From: Pseudomonadota bacterium
Lineage (GTDB): Bacteria; Pseudomonadota; Gammaproteobacteria; Steroidobacterales; Rariloculaceae
Reading direction: 5' to 3'
Assembly (NCBI GenBank): GCA_009843005.1
Contig: VYEH01000168.1
Location: 1 to 10,651 of the forward strand
DNA length: 10,651 nucleotides
Part shown: in pieces, positions 1-8,137 of the stretch
How positions within the stretch are numbered: position 1 is the first letter of the stretch
How the letters are laid out: each line of letters starts with the position of its first letter
Notes under the pieces: model-generated
What the model saw: the letters and a program-made list of their open reading frames with translations, nothing else
Databases searched by the model: none
Told to the model about the DNA's origin: nothing
Made by a program: the position numbers and the translations under genes

Positions 1-738
1 CACGGTGCCCATGGCATCGACAAGATCAGGAAAATCGACAACGAAGCGATAGAGTTGCTGACATCACTGGGTCGTGGCGCGGTGACGCTGGTGACCTTGG
101 CGCCCGAAATGACGTCGACCGTTGTAATAGAGCAGCTGAGCGCGGCAGGAGTGGTCGTATTCGCGGGTCACTCCGAGGCGGACTATGAGCAATGCCAGCG
201 GGCGGTGGATGCGGGCTTGAGCGGCTTTACCCACCTGTTCAACGCGATGCCGCCGTTAATGGGCCGGGCGCCGGGAATTGTGGGTGCTGCACTCGATCTT
301 GACAGTGCCGTGGTCAGCGTCATTGCCGACGGACACCACGTGCATCCGGCGTCGTTGCGGGTGGCGCTGGGAGCTAAAAGGCGGGGTCAGGTGGTGCTTG
401 TCTCGGACGCCATGCCTACCGTCGGGTCTACGCTCACGGAATTTCGATTGGGTGGTCAGCGGGTCGAGTTGAAGGATGGCGTGCTCAGGAACCGGCGCGG
501 TTCCCTCGCCGGCTCGCACCTCAACATGCTCGAGGCGGTGCGAAACGTGATTTCGCTGACCGGGAACCATTGGACCGAGGCGGTAAGGATGGCCTCGAGC
601 TATCCGGCGCGAGCGATCGGTGTTGCCGATCGGCGTGGATTTCTTGCGCGTGGATACCGGGCGGACCTGGTGGAACTCAACGAGGACATGTCGCTGCACA
701 GGACCTGGGTTTCGGGCGCGCCGCCAGAACGAGATTAG
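1..738 (+). CDS. nagA: N-acetylglucosamine-6-phosphate deacetylase, 5'-truncated by the window
   Basis: This cytoplasmic enzyme removes the acetyl group from N-acetylglucosamine-6-phosphate, giving glucosamine-6-phosphate, the committed step of GlcNAc catabolism. The frame is open from base 1, and 245 codons are visible before the TAG at 736-738. The E. coli enzyme has about 380 residues, so roughly the first 135 are missing. The visible part aligns from memory with E. coli NagA throughout: TLAPE; AGHS with the metal-ligand His at 169-171; THLFNAMP with the second ligand His at 232-234; DGHHVH with the substrate His at 337-339; SDAMP with the catalytic Asp at 406-408; then a GSL/GSHLNM loop and YPARAIG near the end. 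The Glu metal ligand of the HLEGP motif would lie just outside the window. All visible active-site residues are intact, so the enzyme should be active. Internal in-frame starts (for example TTG at 55) are not the real start, because homology continues upstream. An allantoinase-like or other amidohydrolase is unlikely given this motif set. Confidence 0.94.
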   Translation, partial: HGAHGIDKIRKIDNEAIELLTSLGRGAVTLVTLAPEMTSTVVIEQLSAAGVVVFAGHSEADYEQCQRAVDAGLSGFTHLFNAMPPLMGRAPGIVGAALDLDSAVVSVIADGHHVHPASLRVALGAKRRGQVVLVSDAMPTVGSTLTEFRLGGQRVELKDGVLRNRRGSLAGSHLNMLEAVRNVISLTGNHWTEAVRMASSYPARAIGVADRRGFLARGYRADLVELNEDMSLHRTWVSGAPPERD

Positions 739-833
739 GCGGATTCCGCAGCCGCCTGGCAGCGCCAGCCGCGGTCCTTCGTAAAACGCCGCGATCAGAA
801 CCGAAAACCGCGTTGAACCTCTCTGCGTCCTGA

Positions 834-862
834 TTGACGTTTCATGGATCGTCTGCTACCTT
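834..862 (+). promoter_or_regulatory. Candidate sigma-70 promoter for the 903-10651 operon
   Basis: A TTGACG box at 834-839 (5 of 6 to the -35 consensus) is followed after 17 bases by TACCTT at 857-862. The latter matches only 3 of 6 at -10, but keeps the three most conserved positions. Transcription would start near 869, leaving a leader of about 34 bases before the ATG at 903. The region lies in the only sizeable gap of the window (739-902), upstream of three closely spaced genes, which is where an operon promoter is expected. Left of it, at 756-768, is a small CTGGC-AGC-GCCAG hairpin with no T-tract. I rate the promoter as plausible from motif and position only. Confidence 0.42.
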
Positions 863-874
863 AAACGAAAGCTA

Positions 875-888
875 ATGAAAATTTTGAT
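875..888. promoter_or_regulatory. Imperfect inverted repeat, possible operator
   Basis: The 14-mer ATGAAAATTTTGAT is a dyad centred between 881 and 882 with one mismatched pair. It sits just after the predicted transcription start and 14 bases before the ATG at 903, a position where a repressor could act. It does not match any NagR, NagC or NagQ operator that I can recall. In such AT-rich sequence a short dyad of this kind can arise by chance, so this is a weak call. Confidence 0.2.
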
Positions 889-902
889 AATTTATTAATA
901 GC

Positions 903-3900
903 ATGAAACACTGGAAAATATCAGAGCGGTATTTACAGAATCTTTCATTTGAATTAAAAAGAATCGCTGTTCTTTTCCGGTTCCTCACCTGGGTCGCAGG
1001 TTTCGCGATGCTGGTCCTGTCCGCTACCGCAAGCGGCCAGGACGCCGGAGCACCAACCGGCTTGCAGGTCGACTCCACAACCACGTCAACGGTTACGCTG
1101 AGCTGGACGGCGCCCGTAGGGGGCACGGCCCCCACGGCCTACAACGTCTACCGTTGCGACGAGCCGTGCACGCTCGATTCCTCTACCCATTGGATCGCTT
1201 GGGTCGATCAGTCGGAGGGCACCGATCTCGACCTTACAGACACGAATGACAATTCCGACCCTGCCGAGTCCGGCGGAACCAGCCCGGTGGTCGCGGCAAA
1301 GACCTACCGATACGTGGTCGCCTCCCTGCCGGGAGACATCTGGTCCAACCAGGTTACTGCCCCGACGCCGGCAACGCGCGCGCTGGCCGCGCCGACCGGC
1401 CTGAAAACCACCGCCACCAGCACCACCGGGATCACCATCGGCTGGACGGCGCCGGCGGACGACGGAAGGGGATCGCCCGCGGCGTACAACGTCTACCGTT
1501 GCACGGTTCCGTGCGTTCTCGGCAGCAACAATTGGCTCGCGTGGGTGACGGATGGAACCACCCATGCGGATACGGGCGTCACCTCGGGCGCGTCCTACCG
1601 CTACGCGGTCGCCGCGTACCGGGACCTGGAAGGCGCCTGGTCCAGGGAGATCATCGCCGTGGCGCAGACCCCAACGACCCCCGCGGCACCTGTCGGTTTG
1701 TCACCCTCCGGCATCAGCGAGACGTCCATCACCTTGAGATGGGGTGAACCGGGCGACGGTGGTGGAACACCCGAGGCATACAACGTTTACCGCTGTGAGC
1801 AAACGGAGGGCGACCCGCCGTGCACGCCCGCGTGGATTGCCTGGGTGGCGAACGGAACAACCTTCACGGATACGGCTAAGGACACCAGCCCCGCCGAACA
1901 GGGCGGAACGAGCCCCGTGGTAGCCAACAGTATCTACCGGTACGCCGTGGCTGCGTACCGCACGGGTTTAGCCGGCAACTGGTCCGCGGTGCTGTCGGTG
2001 AAGGCCGAATCCACCCTTACCGTTCCCTCGGTACCCGTGGACTTCACCGCGCGGGGCAGCGGAAACAGAATAGCGCTGAATTGGAGGGAACCATTGTGGC
2101 GCGGCGGCATCGGACTTGACGGCTATACCCTGTACCGGGGCGACGGAGACTCCTGCGACCAACTGAGCGAATACAAGTCCGGTATCCCGCCCGCCACGAC
2201 CTACCTCGAAGATTCCGGCGTGATCGCGGGCCGGTCGTACTGCTACCGGCTCACCGCGAGCAACCTGTTCGGGGAAGGCCAACCCAGCGATGCCCAGGCG
2301 GTCAAGGCGGTCGATCTGGGCGCTCCCCGGGACCTGAAATTGGTCGAGGGCAATACGGCGATCATCGGCCTCGCCTGGACAGCTCCGCCCGAGGACGGCG
2401 GAGGCGCGGTGGACGGGTACGATGTCTACCGGTGCGAACAGATCGGCACGGATCCCTGTGCTCCGCAGTACATCGCCTGGGTGGTTGACGGCGAACAATA
2501 CACGGACGTGGGGCTGTGGACAGGCGTCACGTACCGCTATGCGGTCGATGCGGTGAGAGCCAATGTCGTCAGTGAGCGGACCAACGAGGTGACGTTCAGC
2601 CCGGGCGCGGCCGTGGTCGTTCGGCCCGGATCGGTTGAAATCATGCCCGTGACGGTAGTCGACGCCAAGGCGACCACAACAGAAATCATATCGGTATCGG
2701 CTGATGCCGGTGTACCCGAAGGAACGCTTTTCGAGTTGCCGCCGATGGACGCGTCCCTGGATCTTTTTGGCGTGAAGGTGACATCCGAAAACGCGGAGGA
2801 AAGCGCGCCCGGTGCGCCCAATGGACTGGTTCATGCCGTTGACAGGGTCTTGCTGATCGAGTTGCGTAAAAGAGTCATCGGCTCCATCGAGGAATTGCCG
2901 TCCGCGGCAACCATTTGCATTCCACTGAGCCGCGTCGCCGGCGGGATCGACCCCGGCAGCGCGGCCTTTTACCGGACAGCGGTGGATCGGCAATCGTGGA
3001 TGCCCATGGAAGCGGTTCACAGGCCCGGAATGGTATGCGGTGCCATTCGGCAGTTTACGCGATTCGCCGTGTTCGGACGGGTGGCCCAAGAATCCCCGGA
3101 TACGGACCCTGTAACTCCACCCACCGCAGACGGCGCGCCCACCGCGCTTACGGTCACGTCCATCTCGGCGAACGCGATAGCGCTGAGTTGGACGGGTCCG
3201 GCGGACGATGGTGGGGGACCCATCGAAGCGTACAACGTCTACCGCTGCGAGGACGGTGAGACCTCATGCGAACTCACCGCCGACCATTGGATCGCCTGGG
3301 TGACCAGCGGAACCACTTTCACCGACACCCATGACGATTCCGACCCGGCGGAGGCAGGAGGCACGAGCCCGCTGGTGCCCGGGACGACGTACCGATATGC
3401 GGTGGCGGCTTACCGGGAGGGCGAGGGGAATTGGTCCAACGAAGTGACCGCCACGGCGGTGGCCGGGAATGGCGACGCCGCGGGCGGTCCTCGGTTCGCC
3501 GAGGATGCGAGCATTGGCGACCTGGTATTCACTGCAGGGGCGGCGATAGAGCCGATCACCTTGCCTGCGGCAACGGGCGGCGACATCGACGAAACGCTTA
3601 ATGACGGTGAGTTGAGTGTCTACAGCTTCGATCCGGTGGACTTGCCTGCGGGGCTGACGTTCGACCGCTTCACGCGGGTGATGCAGGGCACGCCCACGCA
3701 TACCCTCGAGAAGACGGACTACACCTACTGGGTACATGATGACGACGAGGACTATTCCCGGGCGGATTCGGACAGCATTGGCTTCACGATCACGATCTTG
3801 GACGCCAGCGGCAATGCGCCGCAGCTTCTCTCCCAAGCAGATCGGGTCCTGCTTGAAGACGTGTCGGCCTCGATGGCGCGCAGCATGCTATCGAGTGTAG

Positions 3901-5351
3901 TGCCGACAATAGGTAGCCGATTCGTGGCGTCCAACGATTCGCGGTTCGCGCTCGCAGGGCGGCAACTGACGCTGGGGGAAATGGCCGAACAGCTTTCCGG
4001 CGACATCGGTCGCGCCACCTTGCGGTCGGAGAACTCCGGATTCTCAGGGAGATATGGATCCTCCCCCACGATACACCGTATCGGCGAAAGGCCCTACATC
4101 GATGCTCTTTCCGGCGTGCCCGGCGGGGAAGGGGTTGCCGGTCACCAGGTGGTGGGAGGAGACCGACTGCTGCTCGGAAGCGGCTTCTCGACACGACTCG
4201 CGGGCGACCTGGAAAGTGCGCGGCAGTGGATGGTCTGGGGCCGAAGCGATATCCAATCGTTCCAGAGCGGCTCGGCGGATGGCGGTACGTATTCTGGCGA
4301 TGTCCGGACGGGCTATCTGGGCCTGGATGGACGCGCGGGTGAACGCGCACTGTTCGGTGTGGCGATCTCCCACAGTCTCGGCCAGGCGGAGTACGCCGGC
4401 AGCGATTCAGCCGGAACCATGCAGATGCAGGTCACAACGGTGCTGCCCTATGCCCGGTTCACGCCCGATCGACGGTTCGAGGGGTGGATCGTCCTGGGCG
4501 CGGGCCGGGGCGAAAGGCAAACGTTTGTCGAGGGTCAACTCCACGAGTCCGGGGCACTCGCCCCGAAACTCGGCGCGCTGGGCGGACGCCGGACGTTCGA
4601 GTCCGGCATTGCCGGCATCGATTGGGAGATTCGCGGCGACGTGCAATACATGAGCCTTGAATCCGTCTATGACGTGGAAATCAGCGCCGCCCGGGCGCGT
4701 CTCGGCCTGGAGGGTTCCTCCACACTGCAGTTCGGCAGCGATGCGTTTGTCCGGCCGTTTCTGGAACTGGGCGTGCGCTACGACGAGGGCGCCGGTCGGC
4801 ACACCGGAGCGGGCGTGGAAGTCGTGGCGGGCGCGGTGTTCAGGCATTCGCGCTCCGGTTTTTGGCTGGAGGCCCGCGGACGCACGCTGTTGCTGCACGC
4901 CGCCGCCGACTACAAGGAGAGCGGATTCAGCCTGACGGCCGGGATGCAACCGAGTGCCGACGGAACCGGTCCGTCGGTTCTGATTTCACCGCAGTGGGGC
5001 GGATCGGTCGAGGGTTCCAACGCGATATGGGGCGACCATGGACTGAATCCGGCGCACCGCGGAATCGCGATGACGCAAAACGAACGATCCATACGCAGCG
5101 AAGTAGCCTGGGGCTTCCTGGCGCCTCACAGCGGCGCCTTGATCCAGCCGTTCGGCGAGATGCAGGCGTCCGACGGGCTCCACCGCCGCGCCCGCCTCGG
5201 CGCCCGTTACCGTCACATGACGAACGACCGCCAGTTGGAGCTTGAACTTTCCTCCGACATCGCGGCCGTGGATTCGTTCGATCGGCCGGACCTGCTTGAC
5301 GCGATGGACTGGCAATACGACGTACTGTTGAGAGGCAATTTGAGGTTCTAG
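903..5351 (+). CDS. Exported fibronectin III / putative-Ig protein with C-terminal autotransporter-like beta-barrel
   Basis: This 1482-residue protein is predicted to sit in the outer membrane with a modular passenger outside. An unusually long signal peptide covers residues 1 to about 46, with basic residues at 19-20 and a hydrophobic core at 21-42, ending SATASGQ. Next come five fibronectin III modules (about 47-158, 161-258, 260-372, 374-472, 473-568), an unrecognised two-cysteine domain (569-729; Cys672 and Cys712), a sixth FN3 module (743-855) and one He_PIG-like putative-Ig domain (861-967; LPAGLTFDRFTRVMQGTP signature, acidic DDDED run). A linker (968-1088) leads to a barrel of about 390 residues beginning LLLGSGFSTRLAG, with alternating aromatic/polar strands (MVWGRSDIQSF, YLGLDGRAGE) and a final GNLRF ending in Phe, as in type V secretion barrels. 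The ATG at 903 has no clear Shine-Dalgarno. The next in-frame ATG (1008) would destroy the signal peptide, so 903 is kept. Ligand binding, probably glycan, is inferred. It is followed after three bases by the TonB receptor. Confidence 0.85.
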   Translation: MKHWKISERYLQNLSFELKRIAVLFRFLTWVAGFAMLVLSATASGQDAGAPTGLQVDSTTTSTVTLSWTAPVGGTAPTAYNVYRCDEPCTLDSSTHWIAWVDQSEGTDLDLTDTNDNSDPAESGGTSPVVAAKTYRYVVASLPGDIWSNQVTAPTPATRALAAPTGLKTTATSTTGITIGWTAPADDGRGSPAAYNVYRCTVPCVLGSNNWLAWVTDGTTHADTGVTSGASYRYAVAAYRDLEGAWSREIIAVAQTPTTPAAPVGLSPSGISETSITLRWGEPGDGGGTPEAYNVYRCEQTEGDPPCTPAWIAWVANGTTFTDTAKDTSPAEQGGTSPVVANSIYRYAVAAYRTGLAGNWSAVLSVKAESTLTVPSVPVDFTARGSGNRIALNWREPLWRGGIGLDGYTLYRGDGDSCDQLSEYKSGIPPATTYLEDSGVIAGRSYCYRLTASNLFGEGQPSDAQAVKAVDLGAPRDLKLVEGNTAIIGLAWTAPPEDGGGAVDGYDVYRCEQIGTDPCAPQYIAWVVDGEQYTDVGLWTGVTYRYAVDAVRANVVSERTNEVTFSPGAAVVVRPGSVEIMPVTVVDAKATTTEIISVSADAGVPEGTLFELPPMDASLDLFGVKVTSENAEESAPGAPNGLVHAVDRVLLIELRKRVIGSIEELPSAATICIPLSRVAGGIDPGSAAFYRTAVDRQSWMPMEAVHRPGMVCGAIRQFTRFAVFGRVAQESPDTDPVTPPTADGAPTALTVTSISANAIALSWTGPADDGGGPIEAYNVYRCEDGETSCELTADHWIAWVTSGTTFTDTHDDSDPAEAGGTSPLVPGTTYRYAVAAYREGEGNWSNEVTATAVAGNGDAAGGPRFAEDASIGDLVFTAGAAIEPITLPAATGGDIDETLNDGELSVYSFDPVDLPAGLTFDRFTRVMQGTPTHTLEKTDYTYWVHDDDEDYSRADSDSIGFTITILDASGNAPQLLSQADRVLLEDVSASMARSMLSSVVPTIGSRFVASNDSRFALAGRQLTLGEMAEQLSGDIGRATLRSENSGFSGRYGSSPTIHRIGERPYIDALSGVPGGEGVAGHQVVGGDRLLLGSGFSTRLAGDLESARQWMVWGRSDIQSFQSGSADGGTYSGDVRTGYLGLDGRAGERALFGVAISHSLGQAEYAGSDSAGTMQMQVTTVLPYARFTPDRRFEGWIVLGAGRGERQTFVEGQLHESGALAPKLGALGGRRTFESGIAGIDWEIRGDVQYMSLESVYDVEISAARARLGLEGSSTLQFGSDAFVRPFLELGVRYDEGAGRHTGAGVEVVAGAVFRHSRSGFWLEARGRTLLLHAAADYKESGFSLTAGMQPSADGTGPSVLISPQWGGSVEGSNAIWGDHGLNPAHRGIAMTQNERSIRSEVAWGFLAPHSGALIQPFGEMQASDGLHRRARLGARYRHMTNDRQLELELSSDIAAVDSFDRPDLLDAMDWQYDVLLRGNLRF
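1041..2606 (+). repeat. Five tandem fibronectin III modules, two subtypes
   Basis: Within the protein encoded at 903-5351, modules begin at about 1041, 1383, 1680, 2022 and 2319, and a sixth, separated copy spans about 3129-3467. Modules 1, 2, 3, 5 and 6 carry the AYNVYRC (or GYDVYRC) strand followed by a second Cys 3 to 9 residues later and WIAWV or a variant. Modules 1, 3 and 6 add an acidic insertion of the form DPAExGGTSP before the YRYAVAAYR strand; modules 2 and 5 lack it. Module 4 is a different subtype with TLYRGDGDSC and a late YCYRLTASN. The DNA copies are diverged but recognisable, for example TACAACGTCTACCGTTGC at 1140 and 1485. Confidence 0.8.
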
Positions 5352-5354
5352 AGG

Positions 5355-8111
5355 ATGACTGAAAATTTCGCGATCGCCATGCCCGAGCGGGTCGATACCG
5401 CCAGGCCGATGGAAAGCATTGGCGGCCGGCATCGGCTTCGGCGGTCGTTTGGGCTCGGTATAGGGTGGCTGATCTGCCTGCTGCCAGTGCTCTGCCTGGG
5501 ACAGGCCGGCGACGAGTCCGAAGGTGAGACAGAGGTTCTGGAGGAAATCGTGGTCACCGGGCGGTTCCAGCGCAGCCTGCAGGATGCGCTGGACATGAAA
5601 CGGGAGGCCACCGAAATCATCGAGGCGCTTTCGGCTGAAGACATCGGCTCGCTTCCCGATACGAGTGTCGCGGAGTCGCTAGCCCGCCTTCCCGGCGTGT
5701 CGCATACACGAAACGCCTTCGGCGCCAACGGGCTTTCCATTCGTGGACTGGGATCGATTCTCACCAGCACCACGCTGAATGATCGGGATCTCGCCAGCGA
5801 GTGGGGCGACCGCAGCATCTCCTACAACCTGTTCCCGGCGGAACTGATTTCCCGGGCAACCGTATACAAGGCCCCGGCGGCGAGCCATGTCGAAGGCGGC
5901 ATTGGCGGTACGGTCAACCTGCAGACAGCGCGGGCCCTTGACTGGGGCGAACGGTCCATTGCGGTGAACTTCCGCGGACGATACAACGACCTGGGACCCA
6001 AGGTACTGGAGGGCGAGTCGACCGGTTATCGCGGCAGCGCCACCTATGTCGATCAGTTTGCCGACGATACGCTCGGCGTCGCACTGGGATACGCCGGCCA
6101 GTACGCCCCGCTGGTGAGTGCGAGTACCTACATCTACGAATCCAGAAAGGTGGATTACGGTGGTTACATCGACGGATTGCCTGACGGTTTCGGTCCCAAC
6201 AACGACTTCAATGTGCCCTACGGCGGGGAAAGCAGCGTCCTCAATGGAACGAGCGACCGTCATTCCATGCTCGGAACGATCCAATGGCGTCCGAACGGAG
6301 CGTTCGAAATGAACTTCGACGGGTTCTTCTCGACATTCGAGCAGAGGGGCTGGTCGGGCGGACTCGCGCTCGGGGGGCTCGGTTCGTTTGGCAACAGGTA
6401 CGAGGACGTTACCGTCGACTCGGGCAACCTCGTCAGCGCGACCGTGACCTGCCTGCATGCCGCGCCAACGCAGTGCCGGGACCATAGCTGGGGCCAGGAT
6501 CTATCGGCGATCAGCGCCATGGACAACGCCGGGAGCGAACTGCACAGCTATGGTTTGGGGGGGCGCTGGACGCGCGGCTCTGCCACGCTGACGTTTGACG
6601 CGTCCTGGTCGAAGGCCGAAGCGGACAACGAATATGTGACCGTACACCACCGTCCGTACGAAGCGGGGTCGGCCCCGGCCGTGCTGATTCGTCCCATGGC
6701 ATCCTTCGGCGAAAACGAGGCAGGCGCCGGTTTCATGACCTCGCCGCTGGATTTCCTCGACCTGTCCACAAACCGTCAGGATGCCTTCCTGGCGATTGAC
6801 GATACCCGCCAGGATGAAATATTCACCTACAAGGCCGACCTCGAGTTCGCGCTTGTTTCGCCCGTCTTTACGGCGGTTACGGCTGGGTTGCGGCTCGTCA
6901 ATCGCGACAACCTGTTTATCCCGCGCCGGATACGGCTGTTACCAGGGGAAGCCGGACCACCCGTACCGATCGATCCGCAACATGTCATCGGCGTACTCGA
7001 TCAGGAGCGGATGGATGAGGCGTTCGACGCCACTCCCACGCTGCTTCTCGATACCCAGGCCGTAAGGAAAGCGGTGTTTCCCGAGGTTGAACCGCTGGTC
7101 CAGGCCGTTAGCGGGCATTTCATTGAGGAGGATGTCAGCGCCATCTACGTGCAAATGGACTTTGATGCGAGTACCCCCGGCGGCCTTCCGATCGCCGGCA
7201 ACTTCGGCGTTCGCGTCGTAACAACCGATGTGAACACCAGCGGCACGCAAAGCATCAATGGCGTGCTTGGCCCGATCGAGACGAGCGATTCCTACACGGA
7301 GGCGCTTCCGTCGGCCAACATCAATATTTTCCCGCGAGAAGATTTCATCATTCGGCTTGCCGCGTCCCTCGCGATCGCCCGCCCGGCCGTCACTTTCCTG
7401 AGCCCGGGAACGGATCAGTGGGGGGACAACATTTGGGGCGGCGCCTACGGCGGCGGGAACCCGTACCTGCGGCCCTTTGTCGCTGATCAGGTAGACCTTA
7501 GCTTCGAGAAGTACTTCGACGAGGACACGGCACTGGCCGTCGCGCTGTTCGGCAAGGAGATGGACACGTTCATCACCCAGAGCCGGACCGTGGCCGGTCC
7601 GCCGGACCATTGGGTTTCCTACATCCCGGCCAACGGCAAAGGCGGCGGCCTGCTCGGTCTGGAACTGACGTTCCAGCACAGTTTCCAGAACCTGTTGCCG
7701 CCACAAGCGGGGACCGTGGGAATCTACGCGACCTATTCGTACACGGATTCGGATATCGAACTGACCGAGACGTTCAACTCCAGCACCTTCGGGCTAGATG
7801 GGCAATCCGACCATGTCGGCAACGTCACCATGCATTACTACAGAAACCGGTTCAGCGCGCGCCTTTCGTACCGTTACCGCTCGGAGTTCACCCGCCCGCA
7901 ACGGCCCGCGCGCGCCTTCACGACCAACGCGGCCGAGGGTGATCTCGCGTTCCAGGTGAGTATCGACGCAAGCGATCGGCTGAACTTCTACCTTGAAGGG
8001 TGGAACCTCCTGAACGAGCCCAGGGACAACTACTACGGGCTCGAGAGCCTGCAGGGCGCATACGGCGTATTTGGCCGCAACCTGCAGTTCGGCCTTACGT
8101 ACCGGCCGTAG
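5355..8111 (+). CDS. TonB-dependent outer-membrane receptor, Xanthomonas/Caulobacter carbohydrate type
   Basis: This 918-residue receptor would import a substrate across the outer membrane using energy from TonB-ExbBD. The signal peptide has an RHRLRR basic stretch and a GIGWLICLLPVLCLG core, with cleavage near residue 50. A TonB box, EEIVVTG, is at 63-69. The plug (about 71-195) has the pattern of the TIGR01782 family: SLQDALDMKREA, ALSAEDIGSLPDTSVAESL, ARLPGV, SIRGLG, a YKAPAASHVEGGIGGTVNL end. The rest is a beta-barrel ending FGRNLQFGLTYRP. Length is normal for the family. An extracellular loop near residue 366 has a CLHAAPTQC cysteine pair. The ATG at 5355 abuts AGAGG directly (5350-5354), which is poor spacing. 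In-frame ATGs at 5379 and 5409 keep the signal peptide, and 5409 gives the most typical length. Translational coupling to the preceding gene (three-base gap) may explain the weak site. With nagA upstream, an amino-sugar oligosaccharide such as that taken up by NagP receptors is the likely cargo, but the substrate is inferred from context. Confidence 0.92.
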   Translation: MTENFAIAMPERVDTARPMESIGGRHRLRRSFGLGIGWLICLLPVLCLGQAGDESEGETEVLEEIVVTGRFQRSLQDALDMKREATEIIEALSAEDIGSLPDTSVAESLARLPGVSHTRNAFGANGLSIRGLGSILTSTTLNDRDLASEWGDRSISYNLFPAELISRATVYKAPAASHVEGGIGGTVNLQTARALDWGERSIAVNFRGRYNDLGPKVLEGESTGYRGSATYVDQFADDTLGVALGYAGQYAPLVSASTYIYESRKVDYGGYIDGLPDGFGPNNDFNVPYGGESSVLNGTSDRHSMLGTIQWRPNGAFEMNFDGFFSTFEQRGWSGGLALGGLGSFGNRYEDVTVDSGNLVSATVTCLHAAPTQCRDHSWGQDLSAISAMDNAGSELHSYGLGGRWTRGSATLTFDASWSKAEADNEYVTVHHRPYEAGSAPAVLIRPMASFGENEAGAGFMTSPLDFLDLSTNRQDAFLAIDDTRQDEIFTYKADLEFALVSPVFTAVTAGLRLVNRDNLFIPRRIRLLPGEAGPPVPIDPQHVIGVLDQERMDEAFDATPTLLLDTQAVRKAVFPEVEPLVQAVSGHFIEEDVSAIYVQMDFDASTPGGLPIAGNFGVRVVTTDVNTSGTQSINGVLGPIETSDSYTEALPSANINIFPREDFIIRLAASLAIARPAVTFLSPGTDQWGDNIWGGAYGGGNPYLRPFVADQVDLSFEKYFDEDTALAVALFGKEMDTFITQSRTVAGPPDHWVSYIPANGKGGGLLGLELTFQHSFQNLLPPQAGTVGIYATYSYTDSDIELTETFNSSTFGLDGQSDHVGNVTMHYYRNRFSARLSYRYRSEFTRPQRPARAFTTNAAEGDLAFQVSIDASDRLNFYLEGWNLLNEPRDNYYGLESLQGAYGVFGRNLQFGLTYRP

Positions 8112-8137
8112 GCCCGAAGGCGCAAGAGCGAACCGTC

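Noticed and set aside
738..768. GC-rich hairpins after nagA (GGCGG/CCGCC and CTGGC-AGC-GCCAG) as an intrinsic terminator
   Set aside because: The stems are only five pairs and no T-tract follows, so the key feature of an intrinsic terminator is missing.
1968..3089. A 373-codon open frame on the - strand
   Set aside because: It is opposite well-supported FN3 and two-cysteine domain coding sequence. No ribosome site, domain or composition supports it.
1041..3467. Repeated coding segments as a CRISPR array or mobile element
   Set aside because: The repeats are in-frame, diverged protein modules of about 300-340 bases with no constant short repeat, no terminal inverted repeats and no transposase. 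They are FN3 domains.
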